NCBI GenBank assembly: GCA_965219925.1
Contig: OZ244795.1
Span: 2,418,001-2,482,000, forward strand
Origin: Bin87 sp965219925
GTDB taxonomy: Bacteria > Chloroflexota > Dehalococcoidia > Lucifugimonadales > UBA3495
Reading direction: 5' to 3'
Length of the DNA stretch: 64,000 nt
Numbering within the stretch: the stretch's first letter is position 1; every line of letters starts with the position of its first letter. Both the position numbers and the translations under genes were made by a program. Under the pieces are notes generated by a model, which was given only the letters and a program-made list of their open reading frames with translations, searched no databases and had not been told where the DNA came from. This document shows positions 35,013 through 44,257 of this stretch, in pieces.

Positions 35013-35394
35013 GTTGTGCCTCCGGAAACCCCGGTAAGTTAAAAACTCATTGCCGCGGCGGGGCCAAACCGGGGCATGGGTTCGCGTCGTAATTGATGAT
35101 AACCGACGGCAATTAGTATGCGCCGATCAGTATATGGCAATCGGTATTCTTCGGCAAACCGCCGGCTCGAAATACCGCCGAGAGCGTTTTCTCAACGTCG
35201 CAGATTTCTCCTTCGGGGCTTATTTTCCGATAACCGGTGGTGTTCACGGTTGCATTGCCTCTGTCATAGGGGTATTGTAGTATCGGTATTAGGTTGCGCC
35301 GGCCCGCTGTCCTGGGGTTTTTGTGGATTGCTGAGCCCGACGAATCGGACCAATCTCGCCCAGCGACATAGCCCGCCCCACAGGAGGATCTAAC
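35013..35394. other. Divergent intergenic region, no repeat element
   Basis: This 382-base gap separates two divergent genes and must hold both promoters. It is one of the few long gaps with no MITE-like copy. AT-rich stretches occur near 35100-35145 and 35265-35292, but no convincing -35/-10 pair could be fixed. Short open frames here have no coding features. Confidence 0.6.
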
Positions 35395-35691
35395 GTGGCA
35401 CTGTCAGACATTACCTTGGTGTGCAGCGATTGCGGCGCCGAGTTCCCTTTCACCGTGGGAGAACAGCAATTCTATGCTTCCCGCGGCTTCACCAACCAGC
35501 CCAAACGCTGCGTCTCATGTCGTAATTCCCGACGGGGCCAACCAAGGGACAATGGTGGTTACGGTTCTCCCAGAGAGACTTTCTCCATTGTTTGCAGCAA
35601 TTGCGGGGCAGACGCCACCGTGCCGTTCCGGCCGCGGGGTGACCGCCCGGTTTACTGCAGCGACTGCTTCTCGCAGATGCGCAACAACTGA
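35395..35691 (+). CDS. Small double zinc-ribbon protein
   Basis: The 98-residue product has two CxxC...CxxC zinc ribbons: CSDC with CVSC in residues about 9-42, and CSNC with CSDC in about 66-92, joined by a basic Arg/Gly-rich linker. The pattern (CxDCGxEFxFTxGEQxFYxxxGF) is familiar from small zinc-binding proteins common in Chloroflexota and other bacteria, of unknown function and possibly nucleic-acid binding. The start is GTG at 35395 with AGGAGGATCTAAC before it. Confidence 0.87.
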   Translation: MALSDITLVCSDCGAEFPFTVGEQQFYASRGFTNQPKRCVSCRNSRRGQPRDNGGYGSPRETFSIVCSNCGADATVPFRPRGDRPVYCSDCFSQMRNN

Positions 35692-35851
35692 TTGTTTCGC
35701 CCCTGCGCCTCTCTACGGAGTCGCTTGGGCCGTAGTAGCTCCCGACTGACATCGCTATCGGGGTTCTCCGGACGGCTAACAGCGCTGGCGGGAACCCCGG
35801 TTGTCATTTGTATCTGCCGGTCGACCGACTGTTCCCACCGCCTCATCGGGG

Positions 35852-36032
35852 CAGGGCCTTTCGGTTTTCCTCATGTCATTGCGACCCCGCACTTGATGCG
35901 GGGGTTGGCAATCTCGTCGCCGTAGCAATGATGGTTCCCCGGCACGTGCTCAACCTCAACGAGATTGCCACGTGGTTCGACAGTCTCACCATGAGCGGCT
36001 GCGCTCCTCGCAATGACAACCGAAAGACCCTG
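35852..36032. repeat. MITE-like element, type B, perfect 10-bp target duplication
   Basis: The ends are CAGGGCCTTTCGGTTTTCC and CAACCGAAAGACCCTG. It is flanked flush by CTCATCGGGG at 35842-35851 and 36033-36042. It lies upstream of the menaquinone cluster promoter. The rest of the gap 35692-36147 holds no gene. Confidence 0.93.
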
Positions 36033-36072
36033 CTCATCGGGGCGGTTGACGGCATCTACACCGCCGGGCCAC

Positions 36073-36081
36073 TGATATAAT
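36073..36081 (+). promoter_or_regulatory. Candidate extended -10 promoter of the menaquinone cluster
   Basis: TGATATAAT is a perfect extended -10 (TGnTATAAT), 66 bases before the ubiD-like ATG. A TTGACG at 36046-36051 is too far upstream (24-base spacer) to act as a normal -35 box. Extended -10 promoters can work without one. Confidence 0.5.
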
Positions 36082-36147
36082 GGCGTAATTCGATCATCAG
36101 GATCGGTTGATCCTGGAATATGGAAATCCCGGGCCAAAGCAGCCACG

Positions 36148-37632
36148 ATGCCATTCAAAGACCTGCGCGAATACATCGCTTTTCTCGAACATCATGGAGA
36201 TCTGCGCCGCATCGCCGCGCCGGTGGATCCTGAGTTGGAGATTACCGAAATTGCCCACCGGCTCATGCGCGCCGATGGTCCAGCGCTGCTATTCGAGAAT
36301 GTGATCGGTTTTGACATGCCGGTCGCAGTCAACCTGTTTTGCTCCCACCGGCGAATGAATTGGGCCCTGGACGTGGACAACGCCGACGCGCTGGCCGGTC
36401 GTCTGGAATCAATGATCGAAATGGTGCAGGGCGGCCCGCCATCCGGCATCGTCAACAAACTGCGTACCCTGGGGAGATTGATCCACGTCGGCAGCTTTCA
36501 GCCTAAAACCGTAAGACAGGCTCCCTGCCAGGAAGTGGTCCTCACCGGCGAGGACGTAGATCTCTATCAACTTCCTGTCATCAAGTGCTGGCCCATGGAC
36601 GCCGGGCCATATATAACCCTGCCGCTGGTTATCACCAAAGATCCAAATACGGGCGTTCAGAATTACGGTATCTACCGGATGCAGGTTTTTGACCAAAGCA
36701 CTACCGGTATGCACTGGCAAACCCACAAGGTCGGCGCCAGGCACTACCGGGCCAGCGAGGATCGCCAAGACGACCGGCTGGAAGTGGCGGTAGCCCTGGG
36801 GGGAGACCCGGTTGCCATCTGGACCGGGTCCGCTCCCCTGCCACCGGATATCGACGAGATGTTGCTCGCCGGTTTCATTCGGGATGAAGGCGTGGAGCTC
36901 GTTCCCGCCAAAACCGTGGATCTCATGGTGCCGGCCCAGGCCGAAATCATCCTGGAAGGCTATGTGATTCCGGGCGAAGAACGGCTGGAAGGACCCTTCG
37001 GCGACCATACGGGTTACTACTCACTGGCCGAACCTTACCCGGTATTCCACGTTACCACTATCACCAGACGCCACAGCCCAATCTACCCCACTACCTTCGT
37101 GGGCCGCCCACCCACCGAGGATTACTGGATGGGCAAGGTTACCGAGCGCGTGTTCCTGCCGCTGATCCGCCTGATCCTGCCCGAAGTCGTGGACATCAAC
37201 ATGCCGGCAGAGGGGATATTTCACAACCTGGTCCTGGTTTCGGTGAAGAAGGAATACCCCGGGCAGGCCAGAAAGGTGATTTACGGCCTGTGGGGGCTGG
37301 GGCTATTGAGTCTCGCCAAAGTCATCGTGGTAGTCGACCATTTTGTGGACGTACAGAATCCGTCGGAGGTGGCCTGGCGCGTTGCCAACAACCTGAATCC
37401 TGCAACCGACCTGATCATCGCCGACGGGCCTATTGACGACCTGGACGTTGCATCTCCAACCCCTCGGTTCGGCAGCAAGATGGGCATCGACGCCACCCGC
37501 AAAGGACCTGATGAAGGTTACCGCCGGCAATGGCCTCCCGACATCGAGATGAGCGAGGAGATTCGGCAGCGCGTGTCCCAGCGTTGGTCCGAGTTGGGCC
37601 TCGACGACCTCATCCCGTCTCGCGGCGTATAG
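36148..37632 (+). CDS. mqnL: UbiD-family decarboxylase (menaquinone pathway, MqnL-like)
   Basis: The 494-residue product has the UbiD layout: FKDLREYIAFLEHHGDLRRI at the N-terminus, YRMQVFDQSTTGMHWQTHKV in pieces near residues 176-196 (prenylated-FMN contact region), and EIILEGYVIPGEERLEGPFGDHTGYYS in pieces near 266-292 holding the catalytic Glu residues. UbiD enzymes need prenyl-FMN made by UbiX, encoded in this cluster. In the futalosine route a UbiD-type enzyme decarboxylates 1,4-dihydroxy-6-naphthoate derivatives. It is first in an operon with ubiA-, ubiX- and menG-like genes, which fixes the pathway. Confidence 0.9.
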   Translation: MPFKDLREYIAFLEHHGDLRRIAAPVDPELEITEIAHRLMRADGPALLFENVIGFDMPVAVNLFCSHRRMNWALDVDNADALAGRLESMIEMVQGGPPSGIVNKLRTLGRLIHVGSFQPKTVRQAPCQEVVLTGEDVDLYQLPVIKCWPMDAGPYITLPLVITKDPNTGVQNYGIYRMQVFDQSTTGMHWQTHKVGARHYRASEDRQDDRLEVAVALGGDPVAIWTGSAPLPPDIDEMLLAGFIRDEGVELVPAKTVDLMVPAQAEIILEGYVIPGEERLEGPFGDHTGYYSLAEPYPVFHVTTITRRHSPIYPTTFVGRPPTEDYWMGKVTERVFLPLIRLILPEVVDINMPAEGIFHNLVLVSVKKEYPGQARKVIYGLWGLGLLSLAKVIVVVDHFVDVQNPSEVAWRVANNLNPATDLIIADGPIDDLDVASPTPRFGSKMGIDATRKGPDEGYRRQWPPDIEMSEEIRQRVSQRWSELGLDDLIPSRGV

Positions 37633-37672
37633 AGATCCCGGGTTTGCTCCGAGACAACGGTGCGAATGACCA

Positions 37673-38599
37673 ATGCGTGAGGCGCCCACCCACCCGGCAA
37701 CGGGCCGCAGGATAGCGGTCAAAATCCCCCATTACCTGAACGCGATTAACGTTTCCGAATCCCTGTTCGCCATGCCTTTCGGGTACATCGGCATGGTGTT
37801 GGCTTCCCATTATTCGGGCGGTTCCGGGTGGCCGGGCTGGCATTCCTTCATCTGGATTACGCTGGCTTTTCTGGGTGTGCGCACACTGGGAATGTCGGCC
37901 AACCGCATCATCAACGCTGGTGAAGACGCGAAAAATCCGCGTACGTCTGCCAGACACATTCCCACCGGATTGCTCAAACCCATCGAAGTCGGCGGCATGG
38001 CTGCCGTGGGCGCCGTGATCTTCTTTGCCGCCGCGTGGCAGTTGAATACTCTCGCATTGATCCTCTCGCCGGTGGCGGCGGCATACGTGGTGATTTACTC
38101 GTTTGCCAAATACTACACGTGGTTCTGCAGCCTGATGTTGGGGTTCGCCCTCGCCATCGCGCCATCGGGGGCATGGATAGGTGTAACCGGCAGTTTGATT
38201 TGGGCGCCGGTTCTGCTCACCTTCGCGGTTGCCATGTGGGCCGGTGGATTTGAAACCATCTACGGAACCATGGATATCGAATTTGACCAGGCCAACCGCA
38301 TACATTCGATCTCTGCCCGTTTCGGCGTCCGGAACGCTATCCGCACGACGAGAGCGCTGCACACCGTGGCCGCGGCCGCCCTGCTGACGCTGGGCATTTT
38401 AATGAATCTCAACGTGTTTTATTTCATCGGCTGGGCGGTGGCGGTGGTACTGTTGGTTTACGAAAATAACCTGGTAAAGTCCGGCGAACCGGCCAAAGTT
38501 GGCGCCGCGTTTGCGTTCAACAAATATATTTCTTCCCAATTGCTGCTCTTTACGATTCTCGCGGTCGTCGTTCCCGTCCCAGGGTTTTTCCCATGGTGA
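37673..38599 (+). CDS. mqnP: UbiA-family prenyltransferase (menaquinone pathway, MqnP-like)
   Basis: The 308-residue membrane protein has about eight hydrophobic segments. The first Mg-diphosphate motif region reads MSANRIINAGEDAKNPRTSARHIPTG in pieces near residues 78-103, matching the NRIID..DAxNPRT form seen in MqnP/UbiA proteins, although one usual Asp is Asn (INAGED). The second aspartate region is GTMDIEFDQANRIHSI near 200-215. It attaches the isoprenoid tail to the naphthoate ring. Its last seven bases overlap the ubiX start. It should lie in the cytoplasmic membrane. Confidence 0.9.
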   Translation: MREAPTHPATGRRIAVKIPHYLNAINVSESLFAMPFGYIGMVLASHYSGGSGWPGWHSFIWITLAFLGVRTLGMSANRIINAGEDAKNPRTSARHIPTGLLKPIEVGGMAAVGAVIFFAAAWQLNTLALILSPVAAAYVVIYSFAKYYTWFCSLMLGFALAIAPSGAWIGVTGSLIWAPVLLTFAVAMWAGGFETIYGTMDIEFDQANRIHSISARFGVRNAIRTTRALHTVAAAALLTLGILMNLNVFYFIGWAVAVVLLVYENNLVKSGEPAKVGAAFAFNKYISSQLLLFTILAVVVPVPGFFPW

Positions 38600-39213
38600 A
38601 TTCTGCATCCACGTTTGCCGGGCCAATCCCTCCGGTGGTGATCGGCCTGACCGGAGCCAGCGGAGCAATCATCGGCCGGGAAATGGTGGACACGCTCCTT
38701 GACCTGGAAATCCCGGTCGTAGCGGTAGCATCCAACGGCGCGCGCATGGTATGGCAGGAAGAATTGGATGAGCCGTTTAATCATACAGTGGCCCGTTGGG
38801 TAGAGAATTCTCACTTCAGACACTTCGCCATTGGTGATCTGTTTGCCCCAATCGCCAGCGGCACTATGCCCACCGCCGGTATGATCGTTGCGCCCGCCAG
38901 CATGAACTCGGTGGCATCCATCGCCCACGGCTTAACCCCCAACCTCCTGCTGCGCGCCGCTGATGTCACGCTCAAGGAAAACCGCCGCCTGGTGCTGATC
39001 CCCAGGGAAACACCCCTCCACGCCATCCATCTCGAAAACATGCTGAAACTAAGCCGTATGGGCGTTACAATTTTGCCCCCCGACCCGCCGTTTTATCTAA
39101 AACCCCTGGACATTGACGGTGTCGTCCGGTTCGTGGTTCAACGAGCGCTCGTCGCCCTGGGCATCAGTCAGAGCCTTCCCGACGAATTGCAATATCACGA
39201 CCGTGAACGGTAG
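38593..39213 (+). CDS. ubiX: Flavin prenyltransferase UbiX (MqnM-like)
   Basis: The 206-residue flavoprotein has VIGLTGASGAIIGREMVDTL near residues 16-35, GTMPTAGMIVAPASMNSVASIAHG in pieces near 92-115, and the C-terminal RETPLHAIHLENMLKLSRMGVTILPP in pieces near 137-162, all diagnostic for UbiX. It prenylates reduced FMN with dimethylallyl phosphate to make the cofactor for UbiD. The start overlaps the ubiA-like stop, which indicates translational coupling and a stoichiometric operon. The N-terminal 12 residues are slightly longer than usual. Confidence 0.93.
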   Translation: MVNSASTFAGPIPPVVIGLTGASGAIIGREMVDTLLDLEIPVVAVASNGARMVWQEELDEPFNHTVARWVENSHFRHFAIGDLFAPIASGTMPTAGMIVAPASMNSVASIAHGLTPNLLLRAADVTLKENRRLVLIPRETPLHAIHLENMLKLSRMGVTILPPDPPFYLKPLDIDGVVRFVVQRALVALGISQSLPDELQYHDRER

Positions 39214-39232
39214 GGCCAGCACCCAATCCGCT

Positions 39233-39775
39233 ATGGGAATCATAAGTCTGTTCATCGCCACCAGCCTGGACGGCTACATCGCCGATGCCGACGGCGGCGT
39301 TGGCTGGCTGCCCGACGACGACGGCGGAGACTACGGCTACGACGAATTCTACGCCGGCACGGATGCGCTGGCGATGGGCCGGCGCACCTACGACCAGGTC
39401 CTGGGATTTGGCGATTGGCCGTATTCGGGTAAACCGACCTACGTTTTCACAAACTCGGCCATGGAGAACCCTCCTCCGGGCGTCCAGGCTGTGCGACTCA
39501 GCGCCGGCGGTTTTGCCCGAACCATCGCCACCCGGCACCCGGGACGCATCTGGTTGGTCGGTGGCGCCGACCTGTTCCAGCAATTTCACTCCCAGGGCCT
39601 CATAGACGAATACATCCTGTTTGTGACGCCCACCGTGCTCGGCGCGGGGATCCGCCTGTTCCGGGAGCCGACGCAACCCGCTGCGCTTCGCCTGGTGGAG
39701 TCTCGCCAACATTCCAACGGCCTCGTGGAGATCCGTTACCGGCCCAATCCGGTCGGCGACGACGATACGGGGTAA
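39233..39775 (+). CDS. RibD C-terminal/dihydrofolate reductase-like protein
   Basis: The 180-residue product has the RibD_C/DHFR fold: GIISLFIATSLDGYIAD at the N-terminus, GTDALAMGRRTYDQVLGF near residues 40-57, and RIWLVGGADLFQQFHSQGLIDEYILFVTP in pieces near 102-130, the NADP site. Members reduce pterin- or pyrimidine-like substrates with NADPH; the true substrate of these stand-alone forms is mostly unknown. It sits between ubiX and menG with gaps of 19 and 4 bases, so it is an integral operon member. A link to menaquinone or flavin metabolism is inferred from this position only. Confidence 0.88.
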   Translation: MGIISLFIATSLDGYIADADGGVGWLPDDDGGDYGYDEFYAGTDALAMGRRTYDQVLGFGDWPYSGKPTYVFTNSAMENPPPGVQAVRLSAGGFARTIATRHPGRIWLVGGADLFQQFHSQGLIDEYILFVTPTVLGAGIRLFREPTQPAALRLVESRQHSNGLVEIRYRPNPVGDDDTG

Positions 39776-39779
39776 CCCG

Positions 39780-40550
39780 TTGGCGCATCTTCACGGAGAC
39801 GATAAACGGCGCTACGTAGCGGAGATGTTCGCCCGCATCTCGCCGCGCTACGACCTTATGAACTCCCTTATGACCGGAGGGTTGCACCACCGCTGGAAGC
39901 GGGCCGCCGCACAATTCACTGCCGCAAATCTGTCGGGAGACTCCCTGGACGTGGCAACCGGCACCGGCGACCTGGCGTTCGCATTGGCACGATGCCCTGA
40001 CGTCACATCGGTAGTGGGTGTAGACCTGTTGCCCGAGATGCTGCGAATCGCCAGCAGCAAGGCTTCCCACATAGTTGCGAACACGACCGAAACCAACTTC
40101 GTCATCGGCGACGCATTATGCCTGCCCTTCCCTGATGACACGTTCGCTTGCGCCACCGCCGGGTTCAGTATGCGCAACATGGCCGACGTCCCCGCTGCGG
40201 TACGAGAAATGGCCCGCGTGGTTAAACCGGGAGGAAGGGTTACGACCCTGGAGCTAACGCCCATGCCGAAAGGCGTGCTTTCATCGATCGGACGGTTGTA
40301 TTTCCATTATCTGGTGCCTTTCATGGGGCAGCTCATTTCCGGCGATCGCGCGGCATACACCTATCTTCCCAACAGCGTAGATTATTTCCTCACCGCCGAC
40401 GGTCTGGCACAGGTTTTCAGTCAGTCGGGCCTCATCAACGTCGGCTATGTCCGGTTGGGACTTGGCGGCGTAGCATTGCACCACGGAGACAAACCGGCAG
40501 GCCCTTCTAGTTCCGCCATCAGTAACCGTCCTCACGCCTACCCACTCTAA
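39780..40550 (+). CDS. menG: Demethylmenaquinone methyltransferase (UbiE/MenG)
   Basis: The 256-residue SAM-dependent methyltransferase has VAEMFARISPRYDLMNSLMTGGLHHRWK in pieces near residues 13-40 (the UbiE N-terminal signature), the SAM motif LDVATGTGDLAFALA near 56-70, and DALCLPFPDDTFACATAGFSMRNM in pieces near 111-135. It performs the last step of menaquinone synthesis, C-methylation of the naphthoquinone ring. The start is TTG at 39780, four bases after the previous stop. The C-terminus extends past the usual end by about 20 residues. Confidence 0.93.
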   Translation: MAHLHGDDKRRYVAEMFARISPRYDLMNSLMTGGLHHRWKRAAAQFTAANLSGDSLDVATGTGDLAFALARCPDVTSVVGVDLLPEMLRIASSKASHIVANTTETNFVIGDALCLPFPDDTFACATAGFSMRNMADVPAAVREMARVVKPGGRVTTLELTPMPKGVLSSIGRLYFHYLVPFMGQLISGDRAAYTYLPNSVDYFLTADGLAQVFSQSGLINVGYVRLGLGGVALHHGDKPAGPSSSAISNRPHAYPL

Positions 40551-40884
40551 TTCGTCATTGCGAGCCCATACTCGATGCGGCGTCGCAACCTTGGCTCCCG
40601 GCAGTACCAGGGCCTTTCGGTTTTACAAGAAATTCCCCCTCCCTTGATGGGTGAGGGTGAGGGTGTGAGATAGGGAACTATCCTGCGGCAGACTATTACC
40701 CCTCACCCCAACCCTCTCCCACAAGGGGAGAGGGAGAATCGAAAGACCCTGCCGGCAGTACGGGTTCGTTTGACCCACCGGCAGCCGTGTGGCAAAATTC
40801 AAGTGTGACAACAACCTTGCAACTCATAGAGTAATGGATTCGCGATAACAAACAGTTTCATGCTCGAAAAGGACGGTTGCCCGC
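40551..40884. other. Gap with mobile repeat before otsA
   Basis: This 334-base gap holds a short core fragment (TCGTCATTGCGAGCCCATAC) at about 40552-40571 and the type B2 element 40608-40751. The remaining 133 bases must carry the otsA promoter. No gene is seen. Confidence 0.65.
40608..40751. repeat. MITE-like element, type B2, perfect 10-bp target duplication
   Basis: The ends are CAGGGCCTTTCGGTTTTAC and CGAAAGACCCTG, with CCCTCTCCCAC-type arms inside. It is flanked flush by CCGGCAGTAC at 40598-40607 and 40752-40761. Confidence 0.93.
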
Positions 40885-42393
40885 ATGTGGACTGGTGACG
40901 ATTTACAACGGCTGGTGGGCCGGGAACTGAACGAATACCGGCTGATAGTGGTGTCTAATCGCCAACCGTACGCATTCCGGGTAGAAAACGGAAACTTGGT
41001 GGGTGAGATGCCTCCCGGCGGCCTTACCGCGGCCATTGACCCATTGATGCGCGCGTGTGGCGGCACCTGGATCGCTCAGAGCAACGGCGACAGCGACCAT
41101 CTTGCCATGGATGCAGACGGTATAATTGCAGTACCGCTGGACTCGCCGGCTTATCGGCTGCGCCTGATGGACCTGACCGAAGCGGAGAACGACGGCTACT
41201 ACTACGGATTCTCCAATCAGGGATTGTGGCCCCTTTGTCACGTTGCTTACACCGAGCCGATTTTCGATACCCAGGATTACGAAGCATACAAATCAGTCAA
41301 CCGTAAGTTCGCCAATCTGGTTGTTGATGAAATCGGCGACGGGCCGGCGATTGTACTTATTCAGGATTATCACCTGGCGCTGCTGCCCCGCTACATCCGG
41401 CAGGTGTGCGAGGACGTTATCATTGGACAGTTCTGGCACATCCCCTGGCCAAACACTGACATTCTGCGGATTTGTCCCTGGCAAGAAGAGATTTTGGACG
41501 GGATGCTGGGTAATGACCTGCTGGGTTTCCATCTTTCCAGTGACTGCGACAAATTCCTGGATGCGGTGGCGCGGAACCTGAACGCCCAGGTGGATTCCCA
41601 GTTTGGCCTGGTGGATTATCAGGACGACATGACGCTGGTAAGGCCTTTTCCCATTAGCATCGACTTCGACAGTCTGGACGCCGAAGCGCGCACACCCGAG
41701 GTTGAGTCGGAAATGGCCCGGCTGACTCAGGAATTCGGCCTGGACACCGGGCGCATACTGGGTCTGGGTATCGATCGCCAGGACTACACTAAGGGAATAC
41801 CCCATCGGCTGAGAGCGGTGGAACGCTTCCTGGAAAAGTGGCCGGAATACCAGGGCAAGCTGGTGTTCCTGCAGGCCGGAGCTACCAGCCGCACCAACAT
41901 CAACTCATACATGCAGCTGACCATCGATATCGAATCTATCGTGAGTCGAATCAACGAACGATTCGGCGACGGCGACTGGCAGCCGATTGCGTATTGGCCC
42001 ACTACGTTCCCGTCCGCCACCTTCGCGGCATTGCGCCGTTTGGCGAGTTTTTGCGCTGAAAGCAGCCTGCACGACGGCATGAACCTGGTCGCCAAAGAAT
42101 ATGTGGCTTCCCGGGTAGATGAGGACGGTGTTCTGATTCTCAGCGCGTTCGCGGGTGCCGCTCAGGAATTGAGCAGCTCGATTATCATCAACCCGTATGC
42201 AACCGAGCAGTTTGCCGACGCCATCCATCAGGCGTTGACCATGAGCGATGACGAACGTCGCCTGCGGATGCGGCACATGCGCAGCATCGTGCAACAAAAC
42301 AACATCTACAATTGGGCCGGACGCATCATGATGAACCTGATGCAGGCCAGTACGCCGGACCACGCCCGGTTGCCCGAGGCTAGAGCTATCTGA
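40885..42393 (+). CDS. otsA: Alpha,alpha-trehalose-phosphate synthase (GT20)
   Basis: The 502-residue GT-B glycosyltransferase has VVSNRQPYAF near residues 16-25, PPGGLTAAIDP near 43-53 (the GGL phosphate loop), IQDYHLALLPRYIR near 158-171, GIDRQDYTKGIPHR near 299-312 (Arg and Lys for UDP-glucose) and the nucleotide-sugar motif DGMNLVAKEYVASR near 402-415. It makes trehalose-6-phosphate from UDP-glucose and glucose-6-phosphate. The phosphatase gene follows after 35 bases, so the pair makes trehalose for osmotic or desiccation protection. Confidence 0.95.
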   Translation: MWTGDDLQRLVGRELNEYRLIVVSNRQPYAFRVENGNLVGEMPPGGLTAAIDPLMRACGGTWIAQSNGDSDHLAMDADGIIAVPLDSPAYRLRLMDLTEAENDGYYYGFSNQGLWPLCHVAYTEPIFDTQDYEAYKSVNRKFANLVVDEIGDGPAIVLIQDYHLALLPRYIRQVCEDVIIGQFWHIPWPNTDILRICPWQEEILDGMLGNDLLGFHLSSDCDKFLDAVARNLNAQVDSQFGLVDYQDDMTLVRPFPISIDFDSLDAEARTPEVESEMARLTQEFGLDTGRILGLGIDRQDYTKGIPHRLRAVERFLEKWPEYQGKLVFLQAGATSRTNINSYMQLTIDIESIVSRINERFGDGDWQPIAYWPTTFPSATFAALRRLASFCAESSLHDGMNLVAKEYVASRVDEDGVLILSAFAGAAQELSSSIIINPYATEQFADAIHQALTMSDDERRLRMRHMRSIVQQNNIYNWAGRIMMNLMQASTPDHARLPEARAI

Positions 42394-42428
42394 ACTCCCG
42401 GTCACCGCCTGAGCGCCCCACTGAAAAT

Positions 42429-43214
42429 ATGACGCCCACCCTGGAATCCTGGACATCCATCCGCCATCGACTGTCCGGGCAAAACAAAATCCTGCTTGCC
42501 CTGGATTTCGACGGCACATTATCCGAGATCACCGAACGACCCGAGGACGCGGTGTTGCGTCAGGGAAATGCGGCGCTTCTGGAGGCGTTGGGACGGAAAC
42601 CGAATATCACCATCGGAATCCTGAGCGGCCGCGCGCTCAATGACGTTTCGGGACGGGTGGGAGTTCCGGGGTTGGTATATGGCGGTAATCACGGTCTGGA
42701 GATTCGGGGGCCGGGACTGGATTACCTTCATCCGGCCGCCGCCGCCTCAATTCCGGCCATTTCCGAGGCTGCCGAAAGGCTGGTTGCGGATTTGGCGGAT
42801 ATTCCGGGTGCGTTGGTGGAGAGCAAGGTGTTTACCCTTACGGCACACTACCGCTTAACCCCGCCGCAATATCATGATTCCGTCGCCATGATATTTCTGG
42901 ACACCGTGGGGCCACTCCTTGCGACCGGCGCCTGTCGGGTTACGGCCGCCAAAATGGCGATGGAACTGCGGCCAGCAATTGACTGGCACAAAGGCCACGC
43001 CCTGGAGATGATCCGTTTTCAGTTGGCTTCCAATGCGTTCCCGGTGTATTTCGGTGATGACGAAACCGACGAGGATGCTTACGATGCAGCACAGTCGGTC
43101 GGAGGGATAGGTATTTATGTGGGGCCTCCGGCAACGGAAACCCGGGCAATTTGCCGGGTGGATTCTCCGGCCGCCGTCTCTGCGGCGTTGGCCGATCTAC
43201 TGGCCCTGACATAA
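42429..43214 (+). CDS. otsB: Trehalose-6-phosphate phosphatase
   Basis: The 261-residue HAD-superfamily phosphatase has the nucleophile motif LALDFDGTLSEI near residues 21-32, ILSGR near 59-63, GGNHGLEI near 81-88 and the acidic motif FGDDETDEDAY near 206-216, which is the OtsB signature. It dephosphorylates trehalose-6-phosphate made by OtsA. It is the second gene of the ots operon and has usual length. The following 260 bases hold a fragment of the GTGAGCxTGTCGAACC repeat near 43288-43344 and no gene. Confidence 0.94.
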   Translation: MTPTLESWTSIRHRLSGQNKILLALDFDGTLSEITERPEDAVLRQGNAALLEALGRKPNITIGILSGRALNDVSGRVGVPGLVYGGNHGLEIRGPGLDYLHPAAAASIPAISEAAERLVADLADIPGALVESKVFTLTAHYRLTPPQYHDSVAMIFLDTVGPLLATGACRVTAAKMAMELRPAIDWHKGHALEMIRFQLASNAFPVYFGDDETDEDAYDAAQSVGGIGIYVGPPATETRAICRVDSPAAVSAALADLLALT

Positions 43215-43476
43215 CCCCGGCAGTACGAGCGTCAGGCCATTTGCAAAGTCTTCCGACCTCCGCTCAAAGTCCCTTAACACCCGCTCATGGTGAGCTTGTC
43301 GAACCATCGGCGACCCTCCCTCGACAGGCTCAGGACGAGCGGATGGTTAATTTCCACAACTTTGAAAAGGCCTTGGACGAGCGCGGATCACGGCTTTCGT
43401 AATGTTGGCGGTGTGCTATCATTGCCGCTGACCGGCACGAGGCCACAGGTCCACTTGCGCGCTGTCGCGCCACCCA

Positions 43477-44190
43477 ATGCACATGATCAAGGCAATCTTT
43501 TTCGATTTCTACAATACGCTCGTCCGTTTCTGGCCGCCGCTGCCTCAGATTCAGCATGCGGCGTGTCAGAATCTGGGAATACGCGTTGCTGCCGAAAACT
43601 TGGCCCGGGGCTACGCGATTGCCGACCTCTACTTCAACGAGGAGAACCATCTCCAGCCGTTGGGAGAACGAACCACCGAGGACCGCGCCAAATTTTTCGC
43701 CCGGTATGAACAAATCATTCTGGACGAAGCCGGCGTCAGCGTCACCTTGCGAATGGCCAAAGAAATTTGGGACATGGCAATTGCGGTTCCCAAGGAACTG
43801 GTTGAATTCGAAGACACCCGACCGGTGCTGGCGGAACTCAAGGGGCGCGGGTACCGCATGGCTATCCTGACTAATCTGCGCCGCGATATGTACGAGCTGA
43901 CCCACCGGTTGGGCATCCAGGATTACCTGGAGTTCACCATCGCCGGCGGCGAGGTGGCGCAGAAACCGGAGACTGCGATTTTTGAAGCCGCATTGAAACG
44001 CATGGCCATCGCTCCGGAACAGGCGATGCACGTAGGTGATCAACCACGGTCCGATGTTCAGGGCGCGCGCGACGCCGGCTTATATCCGGTGCTCATCGAC
44101 CGGGGCGGATATCACCCCAACGTAACCGGCTGCGACCACATCGAAAACCTGGAAGGACTGTATCCGCTGCTGGCCAGGTTGGACGAATAG
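43477..44190 (+). CDS. HAD-superfamily hydrolase, subfamily IA
   Basis: The 237-residue product has motif I AIFFDFYNTLVRF near residues 6-18 (nucleophile Asp, but Tyr at the +2 position where phosphatases usually have Asp), motif II ILTNLRRD near 130-137, Lys in VAQKPETAIFEAAL near 162-175 and MHVGDQPRSDVQGARDAG near 186-203. The Tyr substitution is seen in haloacid dehalogenases and some other HAD enzymes, so a dehalogenase or a phosphatase with a different acid are both possible. It lies 67 bases upstream of the DsbA-like selenoprotein. Confidence 0.88.
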   Translation: MHMIKAIFFDFYNTLVRFWPPLPQIQHAACQNLGIRVAAENLARGYAIADLYFNEENHLQPLGERTTEDRAKFFARYEQIILDEAGVSVTLRMAKEIWDMAIAVPKELVEFEDTRPVLAELKGRGYRMAILTNLRRDMYELTHRLGIQDYLEFTIAGGEVAQKPETAIFEAALKRMAIAPEQAMHVGDQPRSDVQGARDAGLYPVLIDRGGYHPNVTGCDHIENLEGLYPLLARLDE

Positions 44191-44257
44191 CGCCGAAACC
44201 CGCCATAATCCCAACCATCCGCGCGCAGTAGCCGACACCGAAAAAGGGAGCGCCATC

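Noticed and set aside
34056..35042. A 328-codon plus-strand frame opposite the TPP enzyme
   Set aside because: It is entirely antisense to 33363-35012, which has clear TPP motifs; it has no protein-like features.
43483..44190. Alternative start ATG at 43483 for the HAD hydrolase
   Set aside because: Both ATGs are in frame and two codons apart; no ribosome site separates them, so the longer form was kept.
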